A stretch of DNA of 64,000 nt from Selaginella moellendorffii (GCF_000143415.4 NW_003314284.1:1616674-1680673); one strand, 5' to 3'; positions 40,527-52,827 are shown, numbered from the stretch's first letter. Notes: a model not told the origin generated them from the sequence alone. Translations and numbers: made by a program.

Positions 40527-41930
40527 ATGGCGTCGTCGAAATGGCCCCAGCGCCGGATCATCGTGCTGCTCACCTTCGTGTGCACGGCCGTGTGCTATGT
40601 GGAGCGCACGGGATTCTCCATCGCCTACACGGCCGCGGCCAATTCCGCCGGGATCACGCAGAAATCCAAGGGTAATCTCCTCTCGGCCTTCTTCTACGGC
40701 TACTCCATCTCCCAGGTCCCGGGGGGCTGGGTCGCGCAGCGCATCGGCGGCCGCAGGGTCCTTCTCTGGTCATTCTTCGCGTGGACGCTGGCGTGCATCG
40801 CGACGCCCATCGATCCGCGCCACAACAGCGCCGTGATAATCTTGATCCGGGTGCTCGTCGGCGTCGCGCAGGGATTCATCATCCCATCGGTCCACACCGT
40901 CCTGGCGCAGTGGGTTCCCCCTCACGAGCGATCCAGGTCGGTCTCTCTCACCACGTCGGGGATGTATCTCGGGGCCGCGTTTGGGATGCTCTTCCTCCCG
41001 GAGCTCGTCCATTGGAGCGGCCCCCGGGCGGTCTACGTGATGGAAGCTCTCATGGGCCTCACTTGGGCGATCTTCTGGCACTTCTACTCGACAGATCCGC
41101 CACTCTCGGAGCATCCAAAGGCCTCGGCGGCGGGGTTTGGAGCTCCGGCGGACATCGAGCTCAAGAGCATCCATTCCGTGAAGGCTGGCGAGGAGAATGG
41201 ATTGCTGGCGGCTGCTACGAAAGAGAACTGGAAGAAGGTTGGCGGGCTAGAGATTTCCGCTGCTGCTGCTGCTACTGCTGCTCGATCAAGAACCCACATT
41301 CCTTGGAAGAAGATCCTCCAGAGCTTGCCGGTGTGGGCGATCGTCGTCAACAACTATACGTTCCACTACGTTCTCTACGTCCTCATGAGCTGGTTGCCGA
41401 CGTACTTCGATCAGGGCCTTCACGTCGGCTTGCAACACATGGGAGCCTCCAAGACGATGCCATACGTGGTGATGTTCGTCATGTCCAATGTGGGGGGACT
41501 GGTGGCGGACTACTTCGTGACCCGGAAGATCATGAACGTAGCTCACACCAGGAAGTGGATCAACGGCGTGGGGTTTGTGGTCGCTGCTGCTGGGCTGGGA
41601 ATCATGCCGAAGATCTCTTCCGTCCAGAGCGCGATAGTTTGCTCGTCGGTGATACTGGGATCCTTGGCGCTGGGACGAGCTGGCTTTGCTGTCAACCACA
41701 TGGACATTGCTCCCAGGTACGCTGGGATCGTCATGGGGATCTCCAACACTGCTGGGACTTTTGCGGGGATTGTTGGCGTCAACCTGACGGGATGGATTCT
41801 GCAATCGTCCAGCCAGGGGCCGGCGGATCTTGGCAGCTGGAGGCTCGTCTTCGGGCTTCCGGCGGTTCTCTGTGTCTTCAGCGCCGCAGTGTTTTGTAAA
41901 TACGCCAGCGGAGACAGGGTTTTCGAGTGA
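40527..41930 (+). CDS. PHT4;6: PHT4;6-type anion/phosphate transporter (MFS, SLC17-like)
   Basis: Single exon, 467 residues, ATG at 40,527. Twelve membrane segments of the anion:cation symporter branch of the major facilitator superfamily. Family marks: TAVCYVERTGFSIAYTAAA, FFYGYSISQVPGGWVAQRIG, GVAQGFIIPSVHTVLAQWVP, HERSRSVSLTTSGMYLGAA, HIPWKKILQSLPVWAIVVNN, FHYVLYVLMSWLPTYFDQGL and GRAGFAVNHMDIAPRYAGI. These follow Arabidopsis PHT4;6 closely. That protein releases phosphate from the Golgi lumen and has no plastid transit peptide, as here. The central cytosolic loop has an Ala run (ISAAAAATAARS) not typical of angiosperm copies. The lack of introns is unlike many relatives. Confidence 0.92.
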   Translation: MASSKWPQRRIIVLLTFVCTAVCYVERTGFSIAYTAAANSAGITQKSKGNLLSAFFYGYSISQVPGGWVAQRIGGRRVLLWSFFAWTLACIATPIDPRHNSAVIILIRVLVGVAQGFIIPSVHTVLAQWVPPHERSRSVSLTTSGMYLGAAFGMLFLPELVHWSGPRAVYVMEALMGLTWAIFWHFYSTDPPLSEHPKASAAGFGAPADIELKSIHSVKAGEENGLLAAATKENWKKVGGLEISAAAAATAARSRTHIPWKKILQSLPVWAIVVNNYTFHYVLYVLMSWLPTYFDQGLHVGLQHMGASKTMPYVVMFVMSNVGGLVADYFVTRKIMNVAHTRKWINGVGFVVAAAGLGIMPKISSVQSAIVCSSVILGSLALGRAGFAVNHMDIAPRYAGIVMGISNTAGTFAGIVGVNLTGWILQSSSQGPADLGSWRLVFGLPAVLCVFSAAVFCKYASGDRVFE

Positions 41931-43240
41931 AACTTCGACAGGTAAGTTTTCTCGCTGCAATGGTTCTTGCAGATTGCTAGAAGCATACTTCGAAATGGAA
42001 ATCATTCTTTTTCTCCAATCACACTTCAAATAGCGTCCAGGTCTATCTTTGCTTCAGAATCTTTGAAAATGTCGTGATCTTTTTTGGGGAAGAGCAACTA
42101 GTTTGCAGAAAGTTTTACCGGCTTTGTACAGATTGCCTTATGAAATCTTGACCGTGAGAGTGCTCTTTTCTCCGACTTAGGTGAATCGTTCCATCAACTT
42201 GATGTATGGGTGCCTGATCTTGTCTGGTTTTTGCATTATAATGGCCGAATTCCACTGGTATTGCTTCATCCCAAAACTCTTTGATGGAGTTCCTTGATTT
42301 GATGGTTGCACTGTAGTCCTATAGTAGGTTGAAGTAGTTGGTAGGCCAGCTCTGCCACATTTAATGTGTCTTCACTTTGTGCTACCCACATGTAATTTGT
42401 TTTCACTTGTGCTACCCACTACCCTCAATTACAGGGGTATATACCTTTCTTCTCAAAGCATATACTAATTCATTTATACTTAGCATCTTTGCTTGAATTG
42501 TTTTATTCTCTTTGAGCACATCAAGAGTAAGTGGTGCAGTAGGATGGGTTGATTCTTAGCTAGATTTTCATGTTTTTCTTTTTTTTTTTTGGGTTACAAT
42601 AAGGGAAATTTAAGTACAATTTTCTTCCTTTTAGGGATTCTTTGCATAGTTAACCCTAGGAGTCAAATGAGTGAATTTCCTTTATTTTGTTTTACTTTTC
42701 TTTGGCTTTACTCACGACTGCAAATCTTATTCTTATGCTTTATTTATCTTCTTTTTGACAAATTGAATGAATGGGTTTGTAAATCTTGTTATTCTCTATT
42801 GTTTGGAATAAAAAATCTTTGGATTTGGCACAAAGATTGTGATAAGCAAAGAGAATTTTATTTTGATGTCCATGAGGTATATTTGCAAACTTACCATAAG
42901 CCACTTTTTTTAATTTTCTTTCTTGCATTTGAATGATTTATCTTTGAGGTTTCTGACAATTGTCTTTTGCATCATTTAATCTTTCTTCTAGTAAATTTCA
43001 CTTACCTTTTATTATCATGGGTTTTGAATAATTTTTTCTCTTTGTCTTGTGATTTTTAAAGGCACTCTCTTGGTTTTTTTTTTCACTTCTAAAAAGATTT
43101 CAATGACAATTTTTTTGAGTAATTTTGGTGCTTTTTTTAATAAAGATCTTATCTCTTTTCGCTCATGTTATTTTTGGGAGGTTTTACACATTTTTTAGCT
43201 AGTATTTTCAATTTTATTTTTGGTTTGCTTAAGCAAACTT
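41931..43240. other. 3' flank and A+T-rich intergenic
   Basis: The transporter 3' UTR, then transition into the A+T-rich repeat compartment at about 42,300. Bases 42,440-42,540 (tatacctttcttct ... tttatactta) resemble 46,825-46,920. The 115-codon frame at 42,589-42,936 begins at TTG, is Phe/Leu-rich low-complexity and is not believed to be a gene. Confidence 0.45.
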
Positions 43241-43254
43241 ATAGGGGGACTGGG

Positions 43255-43490
43255 ATGGTAGTGGATATACCTAGAATATGCTTGGATATTCTAGGATATT
43301 CTACCATCTAACAGTTGTTATTCATTTAGATTAATCTTGTATTTATAATTTATAAACATGTTTATAATTTATAAACTTTCTTAAACCTTTTCTAGTATAT
43401 TCTTTTTTATTCTACCATCTAATGGTTGATATGCAATAAAATTAATCTTGTATATATAAATTACAAACATGCTTATAATTATAAACTTTA
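43255..43490. repeat. Dispersed repeat with internal tandem duplication
   Basis: Two direct units of about 80 bp, 43,301-43,377 and 43,411-43,490. Each starts ctaccatctaa and contains attaatcttgtat and ataaactt. The whole block matches 18,085-18,220 in reverse complement. Confidence 0.7.
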
Positions 43491-43740
43491 TTTGATTAAT
43501 TGGATTAATAAGTAATAATAACACTAGTATTAAGCAAACCAAGCGTTGCTACATGCAATGCATTAGAGATTTTTATTGAGCTATTCTAAACTAAGTTTAT
43601 TGTCCCTAGATTGAGATCTTAACATTTGTTTGCTTTAAATATTTTTATGAGAACATTTGTTGATAACAAATTTTTACTTTCTTCTTATATGTTCTATGTT
43701 CTAGTGTTATCTTCAAGTAAATTCAAAAACCTTAGAAGGA

Positions 43741-44466
43741 NNNNNNNNNNNNNNNNNNNNNNNNNNNNNNNNNNNNNNNNNNNNNNNNNNNNNNNNNNNN
43801 NNNNNNNNNNNNNNNNNNNNNNNNNNNNNNNNNNNNNNNNNNNNNNNNNNNNNNNNNNNNNNNNNNNNNNNNNNNNNNNNNNNNNNNNNNNNNNNNNNNN
43901 NNNNNNNNNNNNNNNNNNNNNNNNNNNNNNNNNNNNNNNNNNNNNNNNNNNNNNNNNNNNNNNNNNNNNNNNNNNNNNNNNNNNNNNNNNNNNNNNNNNN
44001 NNNNNNNNNNNNNNNNNNNNNNNNNNNNNNNNNNNNNNNNNNNNNNNNNNNNNNNNNNNNNNNNNNNNNNNNNNNNNNNNNNNNNNNNNNNNNNNNNNNN
44101 NNNNNNNNNNNNNNNNNNNNNNNNNNNNNNNNNNNNNNNNNNNNNNNNNNNNNNNNNNNNNNNNNNNNNNNNNNNNNNNNNNNNNNNNNNNNNNNNNNNN
44201 NNNNNNNNNNNNNNNNNNNNNNNNNNNNNNNNNNNNNNNNNNNNNNNNNNNNNNNNNNNNNNNNNNNNNNNNNNNNNNNNNNNNNNNNNNNNNNNNNNNN
44301 NNNNNNNNNNNNNNNNNNNNNNNNNNNNNNNNNNNNNNNNNNNNNNNNNNNNNNNNNNNNNNNNNNNNNNNNNNNNNNNNNNNNNNNNNNNNNNNNNNNN
44401 NNNNNNNNNNNNNNNNNNNNNNNNNNNNNNNNNNNNNNNNNNNNNNNNNNNNNNNNNNNNNNNNNN
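43741..44466. other. Assembly gap (726 N)
   Basis: Run of N. Open frames reported across it are meaningless. Confidence 1.
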
Positions 44467-44474
44467 GTTGTGTA

Positions 44475-44650
44475 AATAGTGCATGTGATCATAGGATGAA
44501 ATTTAAATTTTCCTAACCCTGTGGATCCTTAAAACTTGTAGGGATAAATGAAGATAAAATAACCACTAAAGGCTCTCTCATTAAGTAATTGCCCCTTTTC
44601 TAATTAGTTAAAGGGAGAGAAATAAGATGCGCTACATGTGGTATCGAAGC
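44475..44650 (+). repeat. LTR end with initiator-Met PBS
   Basis: gtgcatgtgatcat ... aataaccactaaaggctct ... aaagggagagaaataagatgcgctaca, then TGGTATCGAAGC at 44,639-44,650. The last word differs from the plant Met primer-binding site TGGTATCAGAGC at only a few bases. Further copies of the repeat are at 44,940-45,095 and 55,060-55,215, so this is a multi-copy LTR family. Confidence 0.65.
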
Positions 44651-44939
44651 AAATGACACGGGCAAGGTAATATAATATACCTTTGAGCAAAGTATATTTC
44701 TGTTTATAAATTTGAAATTGCATGTATTAGGCATCCATGCATATGTCTTTCCTTTTGGTGGAGTATCCACAGATGAAGATATCCACCGTGGGACTATGGT
44801 ATAGGTGGATGATTAATTGCCTCACATGGAATAATTTGTCTACATAATGGAAGAATTGGTAGATTCAATATAGTTGGCTCAGTAGGGGTTGTTAGTCAAT
44901 AGTTAATGAAAACATTGATATCTTTGAAGGGGGGATGAG

Positions 44940-45095
44940 TATAACACATGTGATCATGGGATGAGATTTAGATATACTATCACAGTAAATCCTTGGAACT
45001 TTGGGAGATAAATGGGAATAAAATAACCACTAAACGCTATTTTATCAAGCAATTACCCATTTTTGTAGTTGGTTTAAGAGGAGAGAGATGAAATG
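44940..45095 (+). repeat. Second copy of the same LTR end
   Basis: catgtgatcatgggatgag ... aataaccactaaacgct ... ttaagaggagagagatgaaatg. It matches 44,475-44,640 and 55,060-55,215 but lacks a recognisable primer-binding site. Confidence 0.6.
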
Positions 45096-46739
45096 AAGTT
45101 TTTAGGATTTTGTATTTTCAATATAGTAGCATTAGTTGTAAATATTTTAGCTATCAAGACCCCCATTATTCTTCACCCATGTGAATCTTTTATGGAAGAG
45201 AAAATTAATTAATAGTTAAATCCACCTCTTAAAATTCCAATTCTATTACTTTCACACACTTTATAGGAGCAAGGTTTGTGTCACATAACCATATTATACT
45301 TGTGAATCTTTAGTTGCAATGCTTAATGATGATTTAGCATTAGAAGTATAACTTACTATCACAACAAATACCTCAATAAAATATTATAAACTACCAAATC
45401 CTTTCTATTATAGGTATGTCTTACTAGAAATTTTTCTTAGCTTCTAATAGATTTATAAGTTATAATAAGTAGCAATAGCCAAAAGATGTTAAGTTTTAGC
45501 TTGGAGTTTAAGGACATTGTAAATATTGTGTTTAAGCTCATAACTATGACAAATAAATTTATACTTATTGAGTTTATAAAGGCCATTACAAATGCCTAAC
45601 TAAATTTAGAATAGTTTTTGATGGATTACCAAGACCTTTAACACTTTTTGAAGATTCCCCCACCTCTTATAGAGCTTGAAGTTTTATCCTCCATTCCCAT
45701 AGTGGTGAACATTGGAGTAGGGGCCATCCTTTTAATACTCAAATTAGTTATAACAAATGTGTTGATAAAAAATGGCATAAGCAAAGGAGTTTCTGTCATT
45801 ATTTAAAAACTTTTTAGTTTGGTTTTTGGCATTCCTTTTGATTGCTTACAATTCACTACACTTCTTAATAAGGTCATGCTCTTATGAATGAAAACTAAAT
45901 AACTATGAAATAGAGTTAGATATAAAGCCCCTCTAATACCAAATATAATATCAAAATTAACAATTTGTGATTATTTTAGTTAAATAATAGAATTGGATAT
46001 AAGACCCCTCTAATACCAAATATAAGTTTTTGAATTTAAATTCCTAGAAAGTCACCTAGTCTAGTACTACTTAGCTTAACTTTAACTAAATATGCTAAAA
46101 CATTCAACAAATTTTTTAAAAAGTGCATTTTATATATAGATAATTTCCTTTTATATTTAAACCTTAATGGACAAACTATTCCCTTTTGTTCCTTACACTT
46201 TTTTTCATTACTTTATGTAGCTTTTATATTGGGATTCAGGTTGACTCTCTTTTTATTGGAGTATTTCCCCAAGGTTCAAATAAGTTTTTCGGACAAGTTT
46301 TTATAACTTTCAAGGACTTTACCATTTTAGACAACCATTTCAATTCATCAACATTTTTCTCAAGGGGTGTTTAGTATCAAATTTTAGTTTTCACATTGAC
46401 ACATATACACAATCAAGGCTAAAGGTGAGCTTTGAGGATATTAATTTTCCCCAATGGTGGCATCTACTTAATTGAAACCTTCTTCATGAATAGGTTATAA
46501 TTTTCTAGACTTATATTATAAAGATGATCTCCTTTAAAATTTTAGTCATCTACCAAAAGTTTAAGGCATTTCCTATCTGTTTCTTTAGTCTTTCTCTCTT
46601 TCTTCTTTCTCACTAGTTTTTCTTCATATTTTTTCCACTTTTTCTCTCTCTTTTCTTATTGTATAGTTTGACTCTATCAAAGATTCCAATTAGCTATTTC
46701 CTGGAAACCAGTTAGCACCAAACAGTTACTTGATCTACC
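45096..46739. other. A+T-rich intergenic with repeat fragments
   Basis: Bases 45,900-46,190 resemble 1-235 (gagttagatataaa, ctaataccaaatataa, tttccttttatattt); the word ctaataccaaatat occurs twice about 70 bp apart. The 62-codon frame at 46,186-46,374 is Phe-rich and not believable. No gene seen. Confidence 0.45.
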
Positions 46740-48100
46740 TGTGGTTGTCTGTTGTAATACACCTTGAAGAGAGTGAGATTTTAGGAATATTCTAAGAGTG
46801 TGGGAGGATACAGCATAGAAGGCCTATATACCTTTCTTCTAGTGAGATATAGCACCATACACCCATTTATTCATACTTATATATTTACTTAGATCAAGAG
46901 GAACTCAAATATATAAATTCTAGACATCAAGAAAGGAACCATGACTGACATTAATTTGATTCAAAGATTTATAACATGGGTCCTATATAATACACTAGAC
47001 TTGCTAGATTAGCCATCACTATTTAATAATTTATTTAGCTAACACACATCATTAATGACTAAGTCTAGAATCTATCCTTATATTATCACCTATTGCTATT
47101 GTTATGTCTAAGCTCAGATTCCATATAGTATCCCCCTTTTAAAGGATGAGGGGATGAATTCAATGGCCTCTATAGCCTAGTTTGCACTTACTTATGTCTG
47201 ATAATAAAGAGAAGAAGAAGAACTAGAAAATAAAAATCAAAAAGGTAGTTATTCAAATCTTCCATTCATTTTAGACCAACTTCCAATCATACAATGATAT
47301 CTCCTTGATTCATAGTTAGAAATACTAACCATAAAAATTCATTCCTATTTGGTATCCTCCTAACTATCTAACCCCACTTTTCTCATGGATATTTGCATGC
47401 TTGCAAGGGAGGAGGACAAGAGGAGGATAAAAAATCACAAGACCTTTTGGTGTGAGAGTCTAGTCACCTGATGTATCTTTAGTACTTGATGTGTCACTAA
47501 TGCCTAGGCCACTATCGCTAGTGTCATCTGTGCTTAAGCTTGTGCCTAAGCATAAAAATAGAATTTAGGGCTGGGTGAAAAGTTGAGCACTTGCATGTTA
47601 CAAATCTTGAATATAAAGCCACATAAAAAAATTTCAACCAAACATAATAGATTTGACAGATTGAAGCCAAGAAGAAAAGATCTTGGGTAAATGAATCTTC
47701 TCACACCCATCAATGATTCAAAAATGCAAACAAAAGTTAACTATAATAACACCTTAATAAAAAAAAACATAAAGCTTGTCATCCCATAAAGAAAGCCACT
47801 ATGAATAAAAAAGGATTAAAGGACTCTAGCAAATAGCAAATTGTTAAGACTCCTTGCTAGAACTCTAGGTTACACATAGACAAAGGAATTTGAGAATTTG
47901 AGAAATGAGCTATGACTAATGTCGATTCAATTTAAAGGTTTACAACAAAGGTCCTAATTTATATAATATATTAGACTCACCAGATCAGTCATCACCATCA
48001 ATAATAATAGTGATAATTATATTTAGCTAGCACACCTTGTGGATGATTAAATCTAGAACCTATCCTTAGAGTATCACTTATTATCCATTGCCTCTAAGTC
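46740..48100. repeat. Pair of related direct repeats, probable LTR element remnant
   Basis: 46,890-47,110 and 47,870-48,100 share atgac-taatgt/ttaatttgattcaaa, cctat-taatacactagact, tagctagcacac and ctagaacctatcctta. Two direct copies about 1 kb apart suggest the ends of a degraded or non-autonomous LTR element, with purine-rich aaaggatgagggg at 47,139-47,151 as a possible polypurine tract. Confidence 0.45.
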
Positions 48101-50006
48101 TCATTAGGCTTTTGCCTATTGTATGAGCCTTGATATACAATTGCCTTTTGCTTGAGGCTTATTAAGCTCTTGCTTGTCACTTGAGCCTTGTTAGGCAATA
48201 GCCTATTTCTTGCTTGTTGACTATCATTGAACTTATATACTAAATTATACTCAAACCTTGGTTCATTCTTAAAGTTTGTCAAAGTTTTAAAAATCATTAT
48301 TAAACACTAGTAAATATTTGAAATACATGGTTGAAGCTTGGCCCTTTCACCATAACCCCACATTCTAGCCATAGATGCCCACTAGGAAAGATCCTTTGTA
48401 CCACCTAGCCATTTTATCACATACCCCTAATCTTAGGCAATAGCTATGCCACTCTATTGCCACCCTAGATTCAATGCTATTGCATTATACACATTACCTT
48501 TGTTGCATATTCATTACATCCCTTACATGTCTTGATGCTGGAGGAAGCCTCATTCTACTTTTTCAACCCCATATATAATTGTACCATCATATTTGGAAAT
48601 AAAATAATCTATCCAACAATTCTCAGTACATTCCACAACTTCTTTGAGTGGTGGTAGAGGCATTTAGGAATCTCCCTAAATGCCTCCTCCATAAGCATTT
48701 GCTTCATAGCAATATTGTTCTTGGCCTTCTAAGGGCTCAGTGATTTGAAATGCCACCTTTACATATGATATACTCCAATACTAATCCCTCTTTTGAAGAC
48801 CAAAACTCATCATCCTCTTACTTCTCTTGGATATGAGCCTTGGTCTTGATGGCCTCTTACTTAGATGTTACTACTTTTGCTTACAAGGTTGTAAGTCTCT
48901 ATCTTCCTCTTGAGTGATGGAGGTTTCCTAGCCTCAGCCTCCTATTCATCTGACAACTCTTCCACTAGATCATTGTTGCATGTCTCCCAAAAGAATTCAT
49001 TAATCTACTTATTGAGAAGTATCACATATCCAAAATCCCTGAAGAAAATTGGCATGTACTTCGAAATTAAAGCATACTTAAGAGCAACTTGAGTCTCCTG
49101 CATAAGCTCTTTGTTCCTTGCTAGCAACATCTAGATATCATGGTACTCTTGCTTTAAGCCTAACATTTGTTCCTCAAAAGCAATCCTCCTCTTCATAGCT
49201 ATTGCTATGAAGCTTTTTAGTGCTTGATAGAGTTCCACACTCTCTTCCAAAACAAGGTGAAGAGTAGTATATATTTCATGTGGTCCATTCCTATGGTAAA
49301 ACTCTTGACTAATTCATTGACATAGTTATACACACACCATCTTGGTCTTTAAGGTGAACATATATAAGAAAAGAACTTAGCAATTCATTTTCAAATTATA
49401 TGATTATTGACAGATATGCAATATAACAGTTGAAAGTTGTTCAATGGGAGAAGGATGCATGCTGTTAATGCATAAGATTCTAAAATTTTGCTGAAGAAAT
49501 GTATGCTCTTAGAAATTTTTATGTTATTTATACAATTGTGGAAGTTTGATATGGTACAATGGATGGAATTGATCATAATGAAGTAATTGAGGAAGCACAG
49601 GAAATTCCTAAGGTACACCAATAACAATTAAGGAGACCCTAAGAAAAAACTCTCAACACATTGTGTCAATCGTCATAAAATGCCAAAGTAACTCTGACTC
49701 TCTAAAAACATAGCCCAAAAAATATAACTATAAGTAACAATAAAAATTAATTATAAAAATAACATCAAAATGTAAACATAAATTAGAAGAAACAAATTAT
49801 AAATATCAAGTATATAAATATTTTTTATTTATAATAAATAAAAAACTTATTTATATTACATAGTTTATACTATTAAATAATAAAAATAGTTTTCTTCTAT
49901 GAATTAAACATTTGGCATCCTTAGAGTAACATAATGTAGCTGTTAAGAAGTATTTAGTATTATAAATAAGCAAAGCCATCTTCTCTATATTTTAAGTTTC
50001 TTAGAT
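48101..50006. other. A+T-rich intergenic with stop-broken coding remnant
   Basis: On the minus strand, about 48,960-49,260, one frame reads protein-like with few stops (EESVELYQALKSFIAIAMKR, then FEEQMLGLKQEYHD and LLARNKELMQETQ). It is Glu/Lys-rich and coiled-coil-like, perhaps a gag or transposon remnant. No family assigned. The remainder shows nothing clear. Confidence 0.4.
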
Positions 50007-50888
50007 ATGATAGTATTTAGCATAAAAAAAAGTTCATTTCTATTTATGATTTTTCTTCTTATGAATATATATATGACTATAGCACCAAAGTATTTTTCAA
50101 AATTCGGAAATCTTAGAATTTTAAATGCACAAGATATATCAACAGTGATCTCAACTACATATAGTCTAATTAAGAAAATCAAGCATAAACAAAAATATTC
50201 ATCATTTTACTCAGATAGTATGGAAATAATTACATCAAAAGGAACAATTAATTTAATAATTAAAATTAAAGAAGAATGTTCTATAGAAGGAGTAGATTTT
50301 ATAGGTACAAATATGATACGGGCATTTTATAATATTATTGATAGTAGTATAGATGAATTATATCAAAATTTATCAGATTTTTTTGAAAGAGAGAATACAA
50401 AATATAAAATACAATATGCACTTATTAGAAGAACAGAGCTTTTATTATCTATTAAATATATAAAAAGTAATATTTCTATCTATAGTGTATATAATTGTCT
50501 TCAAGAATTAAATACTATGTATATTGGATCAATTTTATCTACAAACAATTATTTAATTTCACCAAATAAAATAAATTACCTACTTCTAGAATATAACTGC
50601 AACCTTATTTTTTTCTCTAAAAATAAAAAAATCTGGGAAACAAACACTTCATATTTTAATTTATATAACTGCATTTTAGTGTTACAAATAGATGGTAATT
50701 TAGTTTTATATCATAGAAGGAAAATAATATGGACCAGTAATACTTATTGCAGAAATCAACAATTTTGCATATTATCAGTAATATTTTCTGTTCAAAATGA
50801 TTGTAATTTAGTTCTTTATCATGCTAAGTTTCCTAATAATTTTTTATGGCAATCACACTCGTCAAACCATATATTATGCTCTAAATAA
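50007..50888 (+). CDS. Secreted GNA-like (bulb-type) lectin, second copy
   Basis: Intron-less frame of 293 codons. ATG at 50,007 begins a long hydrophobic leader (IKKSSFLFMIFLLMNIYMTI). Residues about 30-170 form an unrecognised, largely helical and Lys/Ile-rich domain. Residues about 175-293 are the bulb-type lectin domain: NYLISPNKINYLLLEYNCNL, then LQIDGNLVLYHRRKIIWTSN and SVQNDCNLVLYHAKF. Two of the three sites keep the full QxDxNxVxY mannose-binding motif; the first is degenerate. The domain end ILCSK parallels LCIK of the gene at 15,091-15,999, and the lectin halves align clearly, whereas the N-terminal halves do not obviously. The base composition is extremely A+T-rich, as in its surroundings. 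The intact frame among dead repeats argues for a functional gene. Mannose binding is inferred from the motif only. Confidence 0.72.
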   Translation: MIVFSIKKSSFLFMIFLLMNIYMTIAPKYFSKFGNLRILNAQDISTVISTTYSLIKKIKHKQKYSSFYSDSMEIITSKGTINLIIKIKEECSIEGVDFIGTNMIRAFYNIIDSSIDELYQNLSDFFERENTKYKIQYALIRRTELLLSIKYIKSNISIYSVYNCLQELNTMYIGSILSTNNYLISPNKINYLLLEYNCNLIFFSKNKKIWETNTSYFNLYNCILVLQIDGNLVLYHRRKIIWTSNTYCRNQQFCILSVIFSVQNDCNLVLYHAKFPNNFLWQSHSSNHILCSK

Positions 50889-51589
50889 ATTCATTATAAT
50901 GAAATGTTTTATGAAAAATATAATAAACAAACTATATATACAATTATAATATATATAATAGAGAAGATGATGAGATTGTCTAACAACTTGTAAGGAGCTT
51001 GGATTGAATTTCTATGCTAGTAGCTAAAAATAAATACAATCAATAAGAAGAAAAAGTAGTTATTATATAAAGTTCTCTATTTCAAATTTCAATAAAAATG
51101 ATCTACCTCAGCCTCACACCTGTTGCAAATGTCCCAATGAACCCAAACAAACTTTGCATAGATCCTTTCCTCTCTCACAAGTTGTTTTTGTGGTGTTGCA
51201 ATTATAAGATTGCACAATATGTAGATCTTGAAGATATAAGCTCAAAGCTAGATTCAAGATAGCAACTCACTCTAGCTATCTTCCTCATTTTCTTTTATAA
51301 ATTGCAATGCAAAGACATAATTTCATAACATAATTTTTAGAAGAAGTCATAAAATAATGTTGTTGTCTCAACCTATTTAAGTGTCTCACTCCAGTTGATT
51401 CTCCACTACTAATTAGGGCTAGGTTGCATACTAAATAATCATCAAAGTTATTTCATCATAGTAAAACTTTTGTAGAAATTGTCTCATGTTGTCATTTTGT
51501 TTAAAGCTTCTTTCTTCTCGAACTTGGAAATCCCCACCCTCTACTACCATGACCACAAGCACTCTCACCTATTATTTCTTTGCTACTAC
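50889..51589. other. A+T-rich intergenic, nothing recognised
   Basis: Lectin gene 3' flank and unclassified sequence. No gene or clear repeat boundary seen. Confidence 0.5.
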
Positions 51590-52095
51590 TGTTACTATTG
51601 TTGTGCTTGAGTAGTGCATATGGTTTCCACCTTTTACTCTATAATAATTTATCATAAAATAACTATGGAGTAGAATCAAACTTTTGGACAAATAAGCCAA
51701 GGTAATGGAGTGGAACTCAACTTTCACTACCTTGGCCACTAAATGACAGTATACAGCCAAATTTCTGAGTATATAGCCAAAGAGCAAAAGGACTAAAGCA
51801 CAAAATAACTCTTAAGCGTTCAACTCAAAGAGTGAAGAAGCAAGAGCATAGAGCAACATTAAAGCAATCCTAGACCATCCAATATCCTACATGCAAAATG
51901 GAGCCAAATGGAATTTGGCACTATTTTTACTATACTAGTGGCCTAATGTGAGGATATAAGTATTCCACTAGTTAGTAGGTATGAAAACACAAAACAAGGA
52001 TAGGTATACAAACAAAACCTAGACTATGTTATGGCTATATTTAATTTATCCATTATCCCTACTATACATTTGGAACTCCCGCGCCCCCCCCTATT
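51590..52095 (-). repeat. LTR-like repeat, copy 3
   Basis: Minus-strand copy of the repeat at 1,560-2,069 and 5,880-6,421. In plus orientation it shows ggtttccaccttttac at one end, actagtggcctaatgtgaggatataag in the middle, and ccctactatacatttggaact plus a C-run (52,080-52,092) at the other. More diverged than the copy at 63.4 kb. The 71-codon frame inside it is spurious. Confidence 0.65.
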
Positions 52096-52653
52096 TACTA
52101 AATATTATAAAATGGTGCTAGATTGTAAATTTGGACAAAATAATCTCTATATTCCATAAATATGCCCAAGAAAATTTAGACACTTTCTATAAATAGATAA
52201 TAGGATTGAATAGAACCAAAATATAACATACGATAACAAGAGTATTTTGGTGGACATAATATAACAAGACCTTTAACTAATTAAAAAGAGTGTGCACTCT
52301 TATTCATGGGCCCTTTCTTTTTATATTTGAACCTTTATAGATAATTTCTTAACAACCTTAATATATGGTGTGATTCCTCTATTTAACTAGCAGAGTTGGA
52401 CCCTAACCAAAGGTAAATTGGATTTGAGATTGGCCAACTAATCTTATTATATATGAAGAGATAAAAACAATGATCCGAGTGGGTATATATTTGAATGTTA
52501 TGACTTTGCATTCTTATGTATGAAATTTGGTTATCTTTTTGTACCATATTATATGACCTTGTGCTTGGCTCATAAGATGGACTTAAATATTCCATTTGCA
52601 CTAGTTTGCACTTGGGCTTGTATGTGAAGCACATTAACAACTATATTAGCATT
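52096..52653. repeat. Further decayed element sequence
   Basis: 52,110-52,270 resembles 500-640, and 52,270-52,410 resembles part of 1-235, in the same orientation. 52,410-52,640 resembles 2,100-2,340 (gagtgggtac/tatatttg, tgcactagtttgcacttgggcttg). The same neighbourhood of element pieces therefore recurs at both ends of the window. Confidence 0.5.
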
Positions 52654-52827
52654 TGTGAGTGCTTGGAATATAGAAAGGGAATACAGAAAATATGCATATC
52701 AATTAGCCCAAAAACTCTAGTTTATATACAAAAGCGAGTGGTCCAAATTGAAACTAATCCGATGGTTACCAAAATCCCACTACACTAATATTAGTATACG
52801 GTATCATAGCCATACACTTGGCCTTCA
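52654..52827 (-). repeat. 174-bp LTR (3' LTR of the split Ty3 element)
   Basis: Read on the minus strand it begins TGAAGGCCAAG and ends CACTCACA, i.e. TG...CA termini. It is the same length as, and similar to, the plus-strand LTR at 55,352-55,525. Directly upstream on the minus strand is the purine run AAAAGGAGGGGATGATA (52,828-52,844), a good polypurine tract, which marks this as a 3' LTR. Confidence 0.8.

Noticed and set aside
40781-42029. 372-codon plus frame and 247-codon minus frame over the PHT4;6-like gene
   Set aside because: Shadows of the transporter; Arg/His-rich with no membrane segments.
43626-44516. Open frames of 250-296 codons
   Set aside because: They consist of the N gap.
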